From: Anaerolineales bacterium UBA5195
GTDB lineage: Bacteria; Chloroflexota; Anaerolineae; Anaerolineales; Villigracilaceae
Reading direction: 5' to 3'
NCBI GenBank assembly: GCA_002412925.1
Contig: DHVZ01000024.1
Coordinates: 158,258 to 222,257, forward strand
Length of the DNA stretch: 64,000 nt
Position numbers and translations under genes: made by a program. Below, piece by piece: positions 1 to 7,936 of the stretch (the stretch's first letter is position 1; every line of letters begins with the position of its first letter). Under the pieces are notes generated by a model that was given only the letters and a program-made list of their open reading frames with translations, made no database searches and was not told where the DNA came from.

Positions 1-1
1 T

Positions 2-541
2 GCCGGTCTCGGCTGGGGCGGCTCCTGCTTTCCCAAAGATGTGCTGGCCCTGGCTTACATGGCCGAAGAAGCCGGTCTCGACCCGCGCATCCTGAACACG
101 GTCATGGACGTCAACTACGAGCGCCGCAAGACCGCGGTTGAACACGTCAAAGCTCTGGTTGGCGGCGAACTCAAGGGCAAAACCATCGGCCTGCTCGGGC
201 TGGCCTTCAAGCCCAATACAGACGATATGCGCGACGCCCCCTCCATCGACATTTCTCATGAACTCAACGCCGCCGGGGCCACTGTTCGCGGGTACGATCC
301 GGTTGCCATGGATGTGGCCCGCGGCATCCTTCCGGCGGTTGAAATGTTCAAAGACCCCTATACCCTGGCCAAAGGATGTGACGCCCTGATGGTCGTTACT
401 GAATGGAACGAATTCAAACAACTCGATCTCGAGAAGCTGAAAGGCCTGCTGAAGATGCCCATCATCTATGACGGCCGCAATATCTATGACCCCGCCACGA
501 TGAAATCGATAGGCTTTACCTACCGCGCGATTGGCAGATAA
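2..541 (+). CDS. UDP-glucose 6-dehydrogenase, C-terminal part (5' end outside window)
   Basis: The reading frame is open from base 2, so the gene starts upstream of the window; about 179 residues are visible of a family that is usually 430-450. The visible part opens with GWGGSCFPKD, the catalytic-cysteine motif of UDP-glucose/GDP-mannose dehydrogenases, which carry out the two-step NAD-dependent oxidation of UDP-glucose to UDP-glucuronate. The C-terminal UDP-binding domain follows, with the typical GLAFKPNTDDMRDAPS segment. The product feeds capsule, exopolysaccharide or glycolipid synthesis. The GTG at 41 is internal and not a true start. The 3' neighbour is a broken four-helix-bundle gene. 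The family call is firm; the exact substrate (UDP-glucose versus UDP-ManNAc) is inferred from similarity. Confidence 0.93.
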   Translation, partial: AGLGWGGSCFPKDVLALAYMAEEAGLDPRILNTVMDVNYERRKTAVEHVKALVGGELKGKTIGLLGLAFKPNTDDMRDAPSIDISHELNAAGATVRGYDPVAMDVARGILPAVEMFKDPYTLAKGCDALMVVTEWNEFKQLDLEKLKGLLKMPIIYDGRNIYDPATMKSIGFTYRAIGR

Positions 542-576
542 AAGCAGTATTCAGTATTCAGCGATCAGTGTTCAGT

Positions 577-621
577 AATCAGTCACCAATGTCAGAATCA
601 ACTGAGCATTGGTGACTGATT
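577..621. repeat. 15-bp perfect inverted repeat (hairpin) after the dehydrogenase gene
   Basis: Arms 577-591 and 607-621 are perfect reverse complements with a 15-base loop. No T-run follows, so it is not a typical intrinsic terminator. It sits in a region of repeated CAGTATTCAG / CAGTGTTCAG-like units between the dehydrogenase and the pseudogene. Confidence 0.7.
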
Positions 622-633
622 TTCGAGGGTAAA

Positions 634-1074
634 ATGAGCGAATTGGAATATGTCAGTAGCTTCCGTGATTTGCTGGTGTATAAAAAATCCCGCGCATTGC
701 CCAAAGAAATATTTGTGCTTACTCGCGGCTTTCCAAAAGAAGAAACCTATTCCCTAATTGACCAAGTGCGCCGTTCCTCTCGTTCGGTAGGCGCACAAAT
801 TGCTGAAGCCTAGGCCAAGCGCAGGTATGAAAAGCATTTTGTCAGTAAATTGACTGATGCCGACGGCGAACAAATGGAAACCCAACACTGGGTTGAAACA
901 GCCCTGGATTGTGATTACATCTCTCCAATACAAGCCGCATCCTTAAACGAAAAAAGCGCCGAAATCGGGCGTATGTTAGGTGGCATGATCGCAAAAGCCG
1001 AAACCTTCTGTAACCCCGCCGCTCTCTCCGTCCGCGAAGAACAGGCATCCTACCTCATTACCCCTGAAAACTGA
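634..1074 (+). pseudogene. Four-helix-bundle (S23 / 23S rRNA IVP-type) protein gene interrupted by an amber stop
   Basis: From ATG 634 the frame reads through 59 codons to a TAG at 811-813, then continues open in the same frame to TGA at 1072-1074. The joined product would be about 146 residues. It resembles the four-helix-bundle family often encoded in 23S rRNA intervening sequences: an N-terminal LVYKKSRALPKEIF helix, QVRRSSRSVGAQIAEA before the stop, then AKRRYEKHFVSKLTDADGEQ after it. Family members usually have Trp at the stop position (AEAW), so a single TGG-to-TAG change would explain the break. Function in the family is not established. It could be a sequencing error or a recent inactivation. 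The stretch 850-1074 could in principle be translated alone but has no convincing ribosome site. Confidence 0.8.
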
Positions 1075-1087
1075 ATACTGGACACTG

Positions 1088-1993
1088 ATGACTGAAACTC
1101 CTCCTGTTTGTGATTATGAAGGCTCCGATTACCAGACCTCCTTCTGGGATCAGGGCGGGCGTCAATATGAAGACCGCGCCGAGGCGCTTGCATTAAAACG
1201 GCTTTTACCTGCGCGCGGACGACTCCTGCTCGAATTGGGCGCCGGCGCCGGTCGAAATACGCCTCGCTATACCGGTTACGACCGCATCGTCCTGCTCGAC
1301 TATTCGCGCACCCAACTTCAGCAGGCGCGCGCGCGATTAGGGGATTCATCTCGTTACGTTTTTGTCGCCGCCGATGTTTACAAGCTGCCCTTTATCTATA
1401 ACCTGTTCGACGGCGCAACCATGATCCGCACCCTGCACCACATGGCCGATGCCCCGAAAGCCTTGAAACAAATCCGCAATGTGCTCACCCCCGGCGCAAC
1501 TTTCATTTTGGAATTTGCCAACAAACTTAACCTGAAAGCGATTCTGCGCTACTGGCTGGGGAAACAAAGCTGGAGCCCTTTCAGCCTCGAACCGGTCGAA
1601 TTTGCCACCCTGAATTTTGATTTCCACCCCCAGGCCATTCGCCAATGGTTGGCAGAACTTGACTTCAGCGTTGAAAAAACGCTGACAGTTTCCCACTTTC
1701 GCATGGGGTTGCTCAAGCGGCTTTTCCCGGCTGGTTTCCTGGCAGCGCTCGATGGCCTCTTCCAGCCAACCGGCGCGCTCTTCCAGGTGACACCCAGCGT
1801 CTTCGTCAAGAGCACTCTCGCCGGGCGGGAGGTTATCCCACCCCAAGGCGATGACACTCTAACTTGGTTCCAATGCCCTGAGTGTGGCGCACATCCGCTT
1901 GATGAGCGCAGCGACCATCTGCTTTGCCCCGGTTGTGGGAAAAAATGGGCTTTCCACGATGGGATTTATGATTTCAGGGAACCACTTCAATAA
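1088..1993 (+). CDS. Class I SAM-dependent methyltransferase with C-terminal zinc-ribbon
   Basis: A 301-residue protein. Residues about 45-60 hold the SAM-binding glycine motif LLELGAGAGRNT, followed by YDRIVLLDYS (acidic loop) and a Methyltransf_11-like core with the motif TMIRTLHHM. The last 40 residues form a small zinc-ribbon of the Trm112/YcaR type, with Cys 263, 266, 280 and 283 in two CPxC pairs. The substrate cannot be told from sequence; similar Chloroflexota proteins are annotated only as methyltransferases. ATG 1088 is chosen because it follows the pseudogene directly and gives the full fold; no clear Shine-Dalgarno is seen. An intrinsic terminator follows the stop. Confidence 0.85.
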   Translation: MTETPPVCDYEGSDYQTSFWDQGGRQYEDRAEALALKRLLPARGRLLLELGAGAGRNTPRYTGYDRIVLLDYSRTQLQQARARLGDSSRYVFVAADVYKLPFIYNLFDGATMIRTLHHMADAPKALKQIRNVLTPGATFILEFANKLNLKAILRYWLGKQSWSPFSLEPVEFATLNFDFHPQAIRQWLAELDFSVEKTLTVSHFRMGLLKRLFPAGFLAALDGLFQPTGALFQVTPSVFVKSTLAGREVIPPQGDDTLTWFQCPECGAHPLDERSDHLLCPGCGKKWAFHDGIYDFREPLQ

Positions 1994-1997
1994 AAGG

Positions 1998-2030
1998 GCC
2001 GCGCACTTCGCAAAAGTGCGTGGCTTTTTT
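1998..2030 (+). terminator. Intrinsic terminator between convergent methyltransferase genes
   Basis: An 11-bp stem (1998-2008 with 2014-2024, one G-T pair) and 5-base loop are followed by six T at 2025-2030. It ends the plus-strand methyltransferase and overlaps the 3' end of the minus-strand one. Confidence 0.85.
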
Positions 2031-2763
2031 ATTGCTTTTCCACCACCCAAAAGTGGGAAAGCCCAAACCACTTGAGGGGCGTCTTCTCTAAAGCCTGTAA
2101 AATCCCGCGCAGGATTTTTCCAAAGGCTCCAAAACGGGCAATCAGATTGTCGTAAGCGCCAAAAACAATAACCTGTTCGATGATTTTCACCGGCAGGTCA
2201 GCGAACAGCTTTTCAAGGTCGCGCCCCGAGTAGACGCGCACATGCGGGGCCAGTCTATCGCGCCAGGCGCGCGGCAGGTAATTCACAAAAAGTTTGTTGC
2301 CAAAATGATATTTCCCCTGCCAGTAAATGCCGTGCGTCTCAAAGGGGTAACCCTGGTTGGGGACAAAAATCACCACCCGGCCACCGGGCTTTAGTACCCG
2401 AACCATTTCTTTAATCGCCAGTCCATCACCGGCCACGTGTTCCAGAACTTCGTGGCTGAGAATTAAATCGAAAGTTGAGTCAGCATAAGGCAGGTATTCC
2501 CCGGCAGCATTAAGAATCCCAGGGTTGCGCTGGCCGGTCTCAGCTGCGCGCTCAAAATCATATTCCAATCCATAGACTTTGCCGCCAAAAGGGGATAAAT
2601 GTTCGACGTACATGCCCACACCGCAGCCATTTTCGAGAATCTTTCCCCGAATCCGGTCTCCTGCAGCCCGCAAAATCATTTCCAACCGGCGCTGCTGCCC
2701 CGCGCGCCAGACGTAAGACGGTTCACCGCACAGGGCGGCTTTTTCCAAGTTTCGTTCGGTCAT
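2029..2763 (-). CDS. Class I SAM-dependent methyltransferase (Methyltransf_11 type)
   Basis: A 244-residue protein from the ATG at 2763. ILENGCGVGMYVEHL is motif I, LEYDFERA the acidic strand end, and FDLILSHEVLEHV motif IV, followed by MVRVLKPGGRVVIFVPN, all classic for small-molecule or lipid methyltransferases. The substrate is unknown. An in-frame start further upstream (2799) would run into ubiE and across the promoter, so 2763 is preferred: a perfect TATAAT lies 7 nt before this ATG, which would place the transcript start at or next to the start codon (leaderless). The gene lies directly downstream of ubiE on the same strand but seems to have its own promoter. Confidence 0.85.
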   Translation of the reverse strand: MTERNLEKAALCGEPSYVWRAGQQRRLEMILRAAGDRIRGKILENGCGVGMYVEHLSPFGGKVYGLEYDFERAAETGQRNPGILNAAGEYLPYADSTFDLILSHEVLEHVAGDGLAIKEMVRVLKPGGRVVIFVPNQGYPFETHGIYWQGKYHFGNKLFVNYLPRAWRDRLAPHVRVYSGRDLEKLFADLPVKIIEQVIVFGAYDNLIARFGAFGKILRGILQALEKTPLKWFGLSHFWVVEKQ

Positions 2764-2770
2764 GGGCGCT

Positions 2771-2776
2771 ATTATA
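2771..2776 (-). promoter_or_regulatory. -10 box (TATAAT) for a probable leaderless transcript
   Basis: Reading the minus strand, TATAAT occupies 2776-2771 and is followed by 7 nt and then ATG at 2763. No Shine-Dalgarno is possible in so short a leader. Confidence 0.6.
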
Positions 2777-2783
2777 CCTGCCG

Positions 2784-3479
2784 TTACTTTTCTCCCCAAT
2801 GGATGGCAATGGTTCCAAACATGACGCGTTTGTAGCCAATCTGCTTGAACCCCACAACAGCCATGCGGCTGGCAAGCTCTTCGGCGGTCAGGAAGGCTTC
2901 AGTGGAATCAGGCAGATAGGTATAAGCGTCACTCTGGCCGGAGAGCAGCGTCCCCAGGAAAGGAATGATGATGTGCATGTGCAGCCAGATCAAAGGTGAA
3001 AGCAGGTTGCGTTGCGGGCGGGTGGTGTCGAGGATGACAATCCTTCCTTTGGGTCTCAAAACACGATGCTGTTCGCGCAGGGCGGCAAGATTGTCGATGA
3101 CATTGCGCATCAGGAAACCGGAAACGACCGCATCGAACGAGGCTGCCCCATAAGGCAGGGAAAGCGCGTCGGCGTTGGCCCAACCAAAGGAATCGCCTGG
3201 TTTGCGTCCGGCGCGCATCATTTCAAAGGTGAAATCGGCGGCGGTCACGTGGGCGGTCGGCTGCTGGGCAACGGCGGTTCGGGCCAGGTCACCGGTTCCG
3301 GCGCCCAGGTCCAACAGCGAGGCGTGCGGATGGAGTCCGGCGCGGCGGATGACTTCCCTGCGCCAGCGCAGATCCTGCCCGGCAGTCATCAGTCGGTTCA
3401 TTAAATCATAACGGCTGGCAATCCGGGTAAACAAATCCTGTACATAACGTGATTTTTCATTACCGGTTAAATGAGTCAT
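2784..3479 (-). CDS. ubiE: Demethylmenaquinone / ubiquinone methyltransferase
   Basis: A 231-residue protein. It carries the UbiE/MenG hallmarks: the N-terminal VQDLFTRIASRYDLMN followed by DLRWRREVI, motif I LLDLGAGTGDLA, and the C-terminal RPKGRIVILDTTRP. The enzyme C-methylates demethylmenaquinone (or demethoxyubiquinone) with SAM in quinone synthesis at the membrane. In a Chloroflexota setting menaquinone is the likely product, so menG is the better functional name. ATG 3479 is chosen over an upstream start at 3518 because GGAG precedes it by a few bases and the family starts there. It is transcribed divergently from nusA, with a TATAAT at 3507-3502. Confidence 0.9.
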   Translation of the reverse strand: MTHLTGNEKSRYVQDLFTRIASRYDLMNRLMTAGQDLRWRREVIRRAGLHPHASLLDLGAGTGDLARTAVAQQPTAHVTAADFTFEMMRAGRKPGDSFGWANADALSLPYGAASFDAVVSGFLMRNVIDNLAALREQHRVLRPKGRIVILDTTRPQRNLLSPLIWLHMHIIIPFLGTLLSGQSDAYTYLPDSTEAFLTAEELASRMAVVGFKQIGYKRVMFGTIAIHWGEK

Positions 3480-3501
3480 GACAATCTCCAAGAGTTGGGC
3501 T

Positions 3502-3507
3502 ATTATA
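3502..3507 (-). promoter_or_regulatory. -10 box (TATAAT) upstream of ubiE
   Basis: A perfect TATAAT on the minus strand, 22 nt before the ubiE start codon, leaving a short leader that contains the GGAG ribosome site. No good -35 is seen 17 bp further upstream. Confidence 0.5.
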
Positions 3508-3561
3508 GCGGTTTTCAACCGATTGCATTATCCGCCTATCGAAAAAAATGGCGTTCGCCGC

Positions 3562-3590
3562 TTGCAGATTCGCCCCCTTTGTGCTAGAAT
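3562..3590 (+). promoter_or_regulatory. Sigma-70-type promoter for the nusA operon
   Basis: TTGCAG at 3562-3567 and TAGAAT at 3585-3590 are separated by exactly 17 bp. Transcription would start near 3597, giving a leader of about 100 nt ahead of nusA. Confidence 0.65.
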
Positions 3591-3621
3591 CTTGGTTGCA
3601 AGACCAATACCGCAAGCACCG

Positions 3622-3646
3622 AAAAGTGGGCGCCCCCCACTTTTTT
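3622..3646 (+). terminator. Terminator-like hairpin in the nusA leader (possible attenuator)
   Basis: Arms 3622-3630 and 3636-3644 pair perfectly (9 bp, loop of 5), and the T-run 3641-3646 follows. It lies between the nusA promoter and the nusA start codon, so it would act on transcripts of the operon itself rather than on an upstream gene; the upstream gene ubiE runs the other way. Confidence 0.65.
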
Positions 3647-3699
3647 GCTTGAAATAGGTAAAAATATCCGAGAAATGTTCAATCGGGAGTTCGTGCAAG

Positions 3700-5562
3700 A
3701 TGAAAAACGAGTTTAACCTGGCTTTCAATGAAGTGCTGGAAGAAAAACAACTGCCCAAGGAGGTCATCCTTGGCGCGCTGGAATCTGCCATGGCATCGGC
3801 ATACCGCCGCGCCGTGAATGCTTCGAGCGCGCAGCAGGTGGAAGCCAAAGTCGATCCTGAAACCGGCAAAGTGACAATTTACGCCGAAAAAGAAGTGGTG
3901 GAAGACGTGCAAGATGTGCGCACGGAAGTTCTACTGGAAGAGGCGCGCAAGGTCAACCCGACAGTGCAGCTTGGCGATATGGCGCTGATTGAATCCACCC
4001 CGACTGATTTTGGGCGCGTGGCGGCGCAGACTGCCCGCCAGGTAATCCAGCAGCGCATCCGCGAGGCCGAGCGCGGCGCCCAGATGGAATATTTCGAACG
4101 CCAACTGGGTGAAATTGTCAGCGGCATAGTGCAGGCCAGCAATCCGCAGACCACCACCGTGGGCCTGGATATGAAGGCCGAAGGGGTGATGCCCGCCAAC
4201 CAGCGCATCCCGGGCGAGAAATTTCGCGTGCATGATCGTTTGCGCGCCATCATCATGGAAGTGAAGGACGGCTCACGCGGCCCGCAGATCATCCTTTCAC
4301 GCGCCCACCGCAATTTTTTGCGCCGTTTACTCGAAAACGAAGTTCCCGAAATTTATCACGGCATTGTTGAGATTCGCGCGATTGCGCGCGAGCCAGGCCA
4401 GCGGGCCAAGGTGGCGGTTTCTGCCACCCAGGCGGGTGTGGATCCGGTGGGCGCCTGCGTAGGCATCAAGGGTGTGCGCATCCAGGCGATTGTCAAAGAA
4501 CTGCATGACGAAAAAATCGACATCATCGAGTGGAATCCCGACCCGGTGCAGTATATTTCGAAGGCCATCAGCCCGGCGCGCGTCAGCGGCGTCTATTTGA
4601 CTGAAGCTGAAAAAACTGCCACCGTGGTGGTGATGGATGACCAGCTTTCGCTGGCGATTGGCCGCGATGGACAGAATGCCCGCCTGGCGGCCAAACTGAC
4701 CAGTTGGCGCATCGACATCAAATCGGTTGTGGAAGCGGCCGGGGACACGCTTGGCAGACTGCAGTCCGAACCAGGCATGCAGACGACTGCCGAGTTGGAA
4801 AAAGACAATGTTGAGCGGATCAGCGAAATCCTGGCCAAAAAGGCCGAAGGCCGCCCGATCACACCCGAAGAATATTCTGCCCTGGCGCAATTTGTGGACC
4901 GCGTGGAACGCCGCACGGTTGAGCGCCAGCGCGCCGAAGACAAGGAAAACGCCGAGAAACTGGCCGAAGCTCGCGCCGGAATCCCAGACCTGGCTTTCGA
5001 ACAGCCGCTGGATGTTTTGGGTTTACCCGAACACGTTTTCAACATCCTGACCGAGGCTGATTACCTGACCGCTGGCGATTTGCTGCTGGCAATGAATCTT
5101 AGTCCCGATAAGGTGCTGGGCCTGCCCGGCATTGGGCCAAAGGCCATGCAGGCCATCGAGAAGGCTGTCGCTGAGACCAGCTTCGCAGTTGAGGCTGAGA
5201 TTCCGGCTGTGGTAGAAGAGCCCGCCCCGGTGGAAGTCGCACCGGTTGAAGGTGAGCCTATCGAAACGGCAGAACCGGTTGAGGGTGAGGCTGTTCCAGA
5301 AGCATCTGAAGCGGAAGTTAAAGCTGAAGAACCTGTCGCCGCCGTGGAAGACGAACCGGCTCCCGAACTTTCCTTTGAAGAATTGTTCAAACTGCGCCTT
5401 GAAACTCCCCGTCCTGAAGCTGAAGAAGAAGACAAGACGGACAAGAAGGGCAAAAAAGGCAAAAAATCGGTCGAATATCAGTTCGACGAAGACCGTGGTG
5501 AAGTGGTTGGCCGCAAGAAACACAAGCGCGGCGATGCCGGGTGGACCGGCGAAGACTGGTAA
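3700..5562 (+). CDS. nusA: Transcription termination/antitermination factor NusA with extended C-terminus
   Basis: A 620-residue protein. An N-terminal RNA-polymerase-binding domain (1-125) is followed by an S1 domain (about 135-200), two KH domains (GVRIQAIVKEL near 270, and LSLAIGRDGQNARLA near 310-325) and a long C-terminal extension. The extension has a helix-hairpin-helix segment (LGLPGIGPKAMQAIEKAV), a Glu/Pro/Val-rich acidic linker (about 495-560) and a Lys-rich patch near 580-590. NusA modulates pausing, termination and antitermination on RNA polymerase. It heads the operon nusA-ylxR-infB; the usual upstream rimP is absent here, and a terminator-like hairpin sits in the leader. The acidic/basic tail is longer than in Bacillus NusA (about 370 residues). 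Confidence 0.96.
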   Translation: MKNEFNLAFNEVLEEKQLPKEVILGALESAMASAYRRAVNASSAQQVEAKVDPETGKVTIYAEKEVVEDVQDVRTEVLLEEARKVNPTVQLGDMALIESTPTDFGRVAAQTARQVIQQRIREAERGAQMEYFERQLGEIVSGIVQASNPQTTTVGLDMKAEGVMPANQRIPGEKFRVHDRLRAIIMEVKDGSRGPQIILSRAHRNFLRRLLENEVPEIYHGIVEIRAIAREPGQRAKVAVSATQAGVDPVGACVGIKGVRIQAIVKELHDEKIDIIEWNPDPVQYISKAISPARVSGVYLTEAEKTATVVVMDDQLSLAIGRDGQNARLAAKLTSWRIDIKSVVEAAGDTLGRLQSEPGMQTTAELEKDNVERISEILAKKAEGRPITPEEYSALAQFVDRVERRTVERQRAEDKENAEKLAEARAGIPDLAFEQPLDVLGLPEHVFNILTEADYLTAGDLLLAMNLSPDKVLGLPGIGPKAMQAIEKAVAETSFAVEAEIPAVVEEPAPVEVAPVEGEPIETAEPVEGEAVPEASEAEVKAEEPVAAVEDEPAPELSFEELFKLRLETPRPEAEEEDKTDKKGKKGKKSVEYQFDEDRGEVVGRKKHKRGDAGWTGEDW

Positions 5563-5564
5563 AA

Positions 5565-5894
5565 ATGGCCGGGAAACCTGCCAGACCAAAACATGTTCCC
5601 CAACGGACCTGTGTAGGCTGTCGCACAGTGTTGGCCAAGCGCACGCTGACCCGTGTTGTGCGACAGCCTGACGGGGTCTTCATTGACCCGTCAGGAAAAA
5701 TGAATGGCCGGGGGGCCTATGTACACGATCGAAGGTCCTGTTGGGAAAAAGGCCTCAAGGGCACACTTGCGAATGCTTTGAAAGTGTGCCTGACGGCTGA
5801 AGATCGGCAGAGGTTGGAAAATTATGTGGCCAACCTGCCGGAAGAATCCGCCGATACCCTTCAGGGTATCCATGATGCGGGTGCGCAAGCCTGA
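5565..5894 (+). CDS. ylxR: YlxR family RNA-binding protein (RnpM)
   Basis: A 109-residue protein beginning at ATG 5565, two bases after the nusA stop. The family motif RTCVGCRTVLAK lies near the N-terminus, followed by the GRGAYVHDRRSCW motif. In Bacillus and relatives this nusA-linked protein binds RNA and modulates RNase P. A longer start at 5541 would overlap nusA and lacks conserved sequence, so the short form is preferred. The L7Ae-like partner gene (ylxQ) that often follows is missing here. Confidence 0.9.
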   Translation: MAGKPARPKHVPQRTCVGCRTVLAKRTLTRVVRQPDGVFIDPSGKMNGRGAYVHDRRSCWEKGLKGTLANALKVCLTAEDRQRLENYVANLPEESADTLQGIHDAGAQA

Positions 5895-5938
5895 TTTGTT
5901 TGCCATGTGAACATACCATTGCTCACGAGGCAGCATTC

Positions 5939-5969
5939 GTACCGCAACTTAAAGTGGTTGCGGCACAAG
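5939..5969 (+). repeat. Short hairpin repeat in the infB leader (copy A)
   Basis: CCGCAAC (5942-5948) pairs with GTTGCGG (5957-5963). The 31-base unit 5939-5969 recurs in the pheS leader at 57598-57638 with 30 of 31 positions identical by eye, apart from a 10-base insert in the second copy. The rest of the 120-bp gap between ylxR and infB shows only a good GGAGGT ribosome site at its end. Confidence 0.75.
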
Positions 5970-6014
5970 AGCCATTCCTTCAGGCGGGCGCAGATAAACG
6001 TTGGAGGTGTCCTT

Positions 6015-7793
6015 ATGAGCGATAAACAAATCGAAATACCGATCATGATAGGTGTGCGCGATCTGGCGCAGAAGATGGGCATCAGCCCGATTGACGCCAT
6101 CAAGAAATTGATGACAAACGGTGTCATGGCATCCATCAACCAGACCATAGACTATGACACAGCGGCGATCGTGGCCGGCGAGTTTGGTTTCGAAGCCGTA
6201 CCCGAAGAACAAGTTGTTGAAGAAAAAGAAGAGACTGGCGAAGTCCCGCTCTGGCGGCAGAAAATTGCCAATGAAAAAGATACCGACCTGGTGGCCCGCC
6301 CACCGGTTGTGACGATTTTAGGCCACGTCGATCACGGCAAGACCTCCCTGCTGGATGCCATCCGCCAGACGGATGTGGCCGCGAGTGAAGCAGGCGGCAT
6401 CACACAGCATATTGGCGCGTACCAGGTGGAAAAAGAAAGCCGCCTGGTCACGTTTTTGGACACCCCAGGCCATGCTGCGTTTACTGCCATGCGCGCGCGC
6501 GGCGCTCAGGGCGCGGATATCGTTGTCCTGGTGGTTGCGGCGGATGATGGCGTCATGCCACAGACCCGCGAAGCGATTGCGCATGCCAAGGCGGCCCGCG
6601 TGCCGCTGATTGTGGCGCTAAACAAGATCGATAAACCCAATGCCAATCCAGACCGGGTGAAGAACCAGCTCGCCGAACTGGAACTTGTTCCGGATGAGTG
6701 GGGCGGGAATACCATTGTTGTGCCAGTCTCTGCCAAACAGAAGGAAGGCATAACCGATTTACTTACTTCGATTTTGCTGGTTGCCGATAGTATCGATATT
6801 CGCGCCAATCCGCAGGGAAAAGTGATCGGTACGGTCATCGAGGCTGAAGTCGATAAGACCAAAGGCGTGATGGCCAGCCTGCTCGTGCAAAACGGCACCC
6901 TAAAAAATGGCGCAGTCGTTGTCGCGGGGATTTCGCAAGGCCGCATCAAAGCCATGTATGATTACAGAGGCAAGCCCATCCAAAAAGCGGGGCCGTCCAT
7001 TCCTGTTTCTGTGCTGGGGATGAACAACGTTCCTGCGGCTGGTGAAATTTTCGAAGTGGTAGAAAGTGAACGGATTGCACGCGAAATTGTGCTCAAGCGT
7101 CAAGAGACCCTGAAGAACCAGACTGCAACGGCCAAAATGTCACTTGAAGATCTGTATGCGCGCTTCAAGGCTGGAGAATTAAAAGAACTGCGCTTGATCC
7201 TGAAGGCCGATGTGCAAGGTTCGCTCGAGCCAATTGTCAAAGAAATCAACGAATTGGCCAAAACCAATAGCTCCGAAATTGCCATCAAAGTGTTGTATGC
7301 AGAGACAGGCAATATCGGCGAAAACGACGTCATGCTGGCCTCAGCCTCAAAGGCGATTTTGATCGGTTTCAGCGTACAAGCCGATGTCACTGCTCGCCGC
7401 CTGGCCGAAACTGAAGGTGTTTCCATCCGTTTGTATGACATCATCTATCGTCTGACGGAAGATATTGAAAAAGCCCTCAAAGGCATGCTCCAGCCAGAAT
7501 TCAGGGAAACCCATATTGGCAAGGCGCAAGTGCTGGCGGTTTTCCCAATCTCGAAGGTCGGCAGGATTGCCGGCTGCCGTGTGCTGGAAGGTGAATTACA
7601 TCGCAACGGCAAAATCCGCCTGACGCGTGGCAGCGACATTGTCTTTGAAGGTGAAGTCGCCTCGCTCAAACACGAGAAGGAAGACGTGCGCGAAGTCCGG
7701 TCAGGCTTTGAGTGTGGCATAGGGCTCAAGAATTTCAACGACGTTGCTGTTGGCGATATGCTTGAATGCTATTCCCTTGAGAAAAACAGTTGA
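6015..7793 (+). CDS. infB: Translation initiation factor IF-2 (short form)
   Basis: A 592-residue GTPase that places fMet-tRNA on the ribosome. The start at 6015 is preferred because GGAGGT precedes it by 7 bases; an upstream in-frame ATG at 5907 would add a non-conserved segment containing the hairpin repeat. An IF2N domain (about 8-60) precedes the G domain, with the P-loop GHVDHGKT at 103-110, FLDTPGHAAF, and NKID near 203-206. Domains II, III (LILKADVQGSLEPIV) and C follow. It lacks the long N-terminal region of enterobacterial IF-2. It is the third gene of the nusA cluster. Confidence 0.96.
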   Translation: MSDKQIEIPIMIGVRDLAQKMGISPIDAIKKLMTNGVMASINQTIDYDTAAIVAGEFGFEAVPEEQVVEEKEETGEVPLWRQKIANEKDTDLVARPPVVTILGHVDHGKTSLLDAIRQTDVAASEAGGITQHIGAYQVEKESRLVTFLDTPGHAAFTAMRARGAQGADIVVLVVAADDGVMPQTREAIAHAKAARVPLIVALNKIDKPNANPDRVKNQLAELELVPDEWGGNTIVVPVSAKQKEGITDLLTSILLVADSIDIRANPQGKVIGTVIEAEVDKTKGVMASLLVQNGTLKNGAVVVAGISQGRIKAMYDYRGKPIQKAGPSIPVSVLGMNNVPAAGEIFEVVESERIAREIVLKRQETLKNQTATAKMSLEDLYARFKAGELKELRLILKADVQGSLEPIVKEINELAKTNSSEIAIKVLYAETGNIGENDVMLASASKAILIGFSVQADVTARRLAETEGVSIRLYDIIYRLTEDIEKALKGMLQPEFRETHIGKAQVLAVFPISKVGRIAGCRVLEGELHRNGKIRLTRGSDIVFEGEVASLKHEKEDVREVRSGFECGIGLKNFNDVAVGDMLECYSLEKNS

Positions 7794-7859
7794 TTGACTA
7801 AATAGGATAATTGTTGTAGGATTTTGATAACGAAATAAATGATTGTTGCGTATTCCGTT

Positions 7860-7896
7860 TTGCGCAGTTGCAGTCGATCACAACTCGGCTGCGCAA
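7860..7896 (+). repeat. 8-bp inverted repeat between infB and rbfA
   Basis: TTGCGCAG at 7860-7867 and CTGCGCAA at 7889-7896 are perfect complements around a 21-base loop. The 143-bp gap otherwise shows no terminator, so infB and rbfA may be cotranscribed. Confidence 0.45.
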
Positions 7897-7936
7897 GACG
7901 CACAACACAATACGCTTTCCAGAACTGGATAAAAAC

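Noticed and set aside
634..1074. TAG as pyrrolysine or other recoding codon
   Set aside because: Pyrrolysine genes are not expected here, no downstream insertion element is seen, and the position is Trp in relatives; a point change is simpler.
542..1087. CRISPR-like array from the repeated CAGTATTCAG/CAGTGTTCAG units
   Set aside because: Units are about 10 bases, overlapping and not separated by regular spacers.
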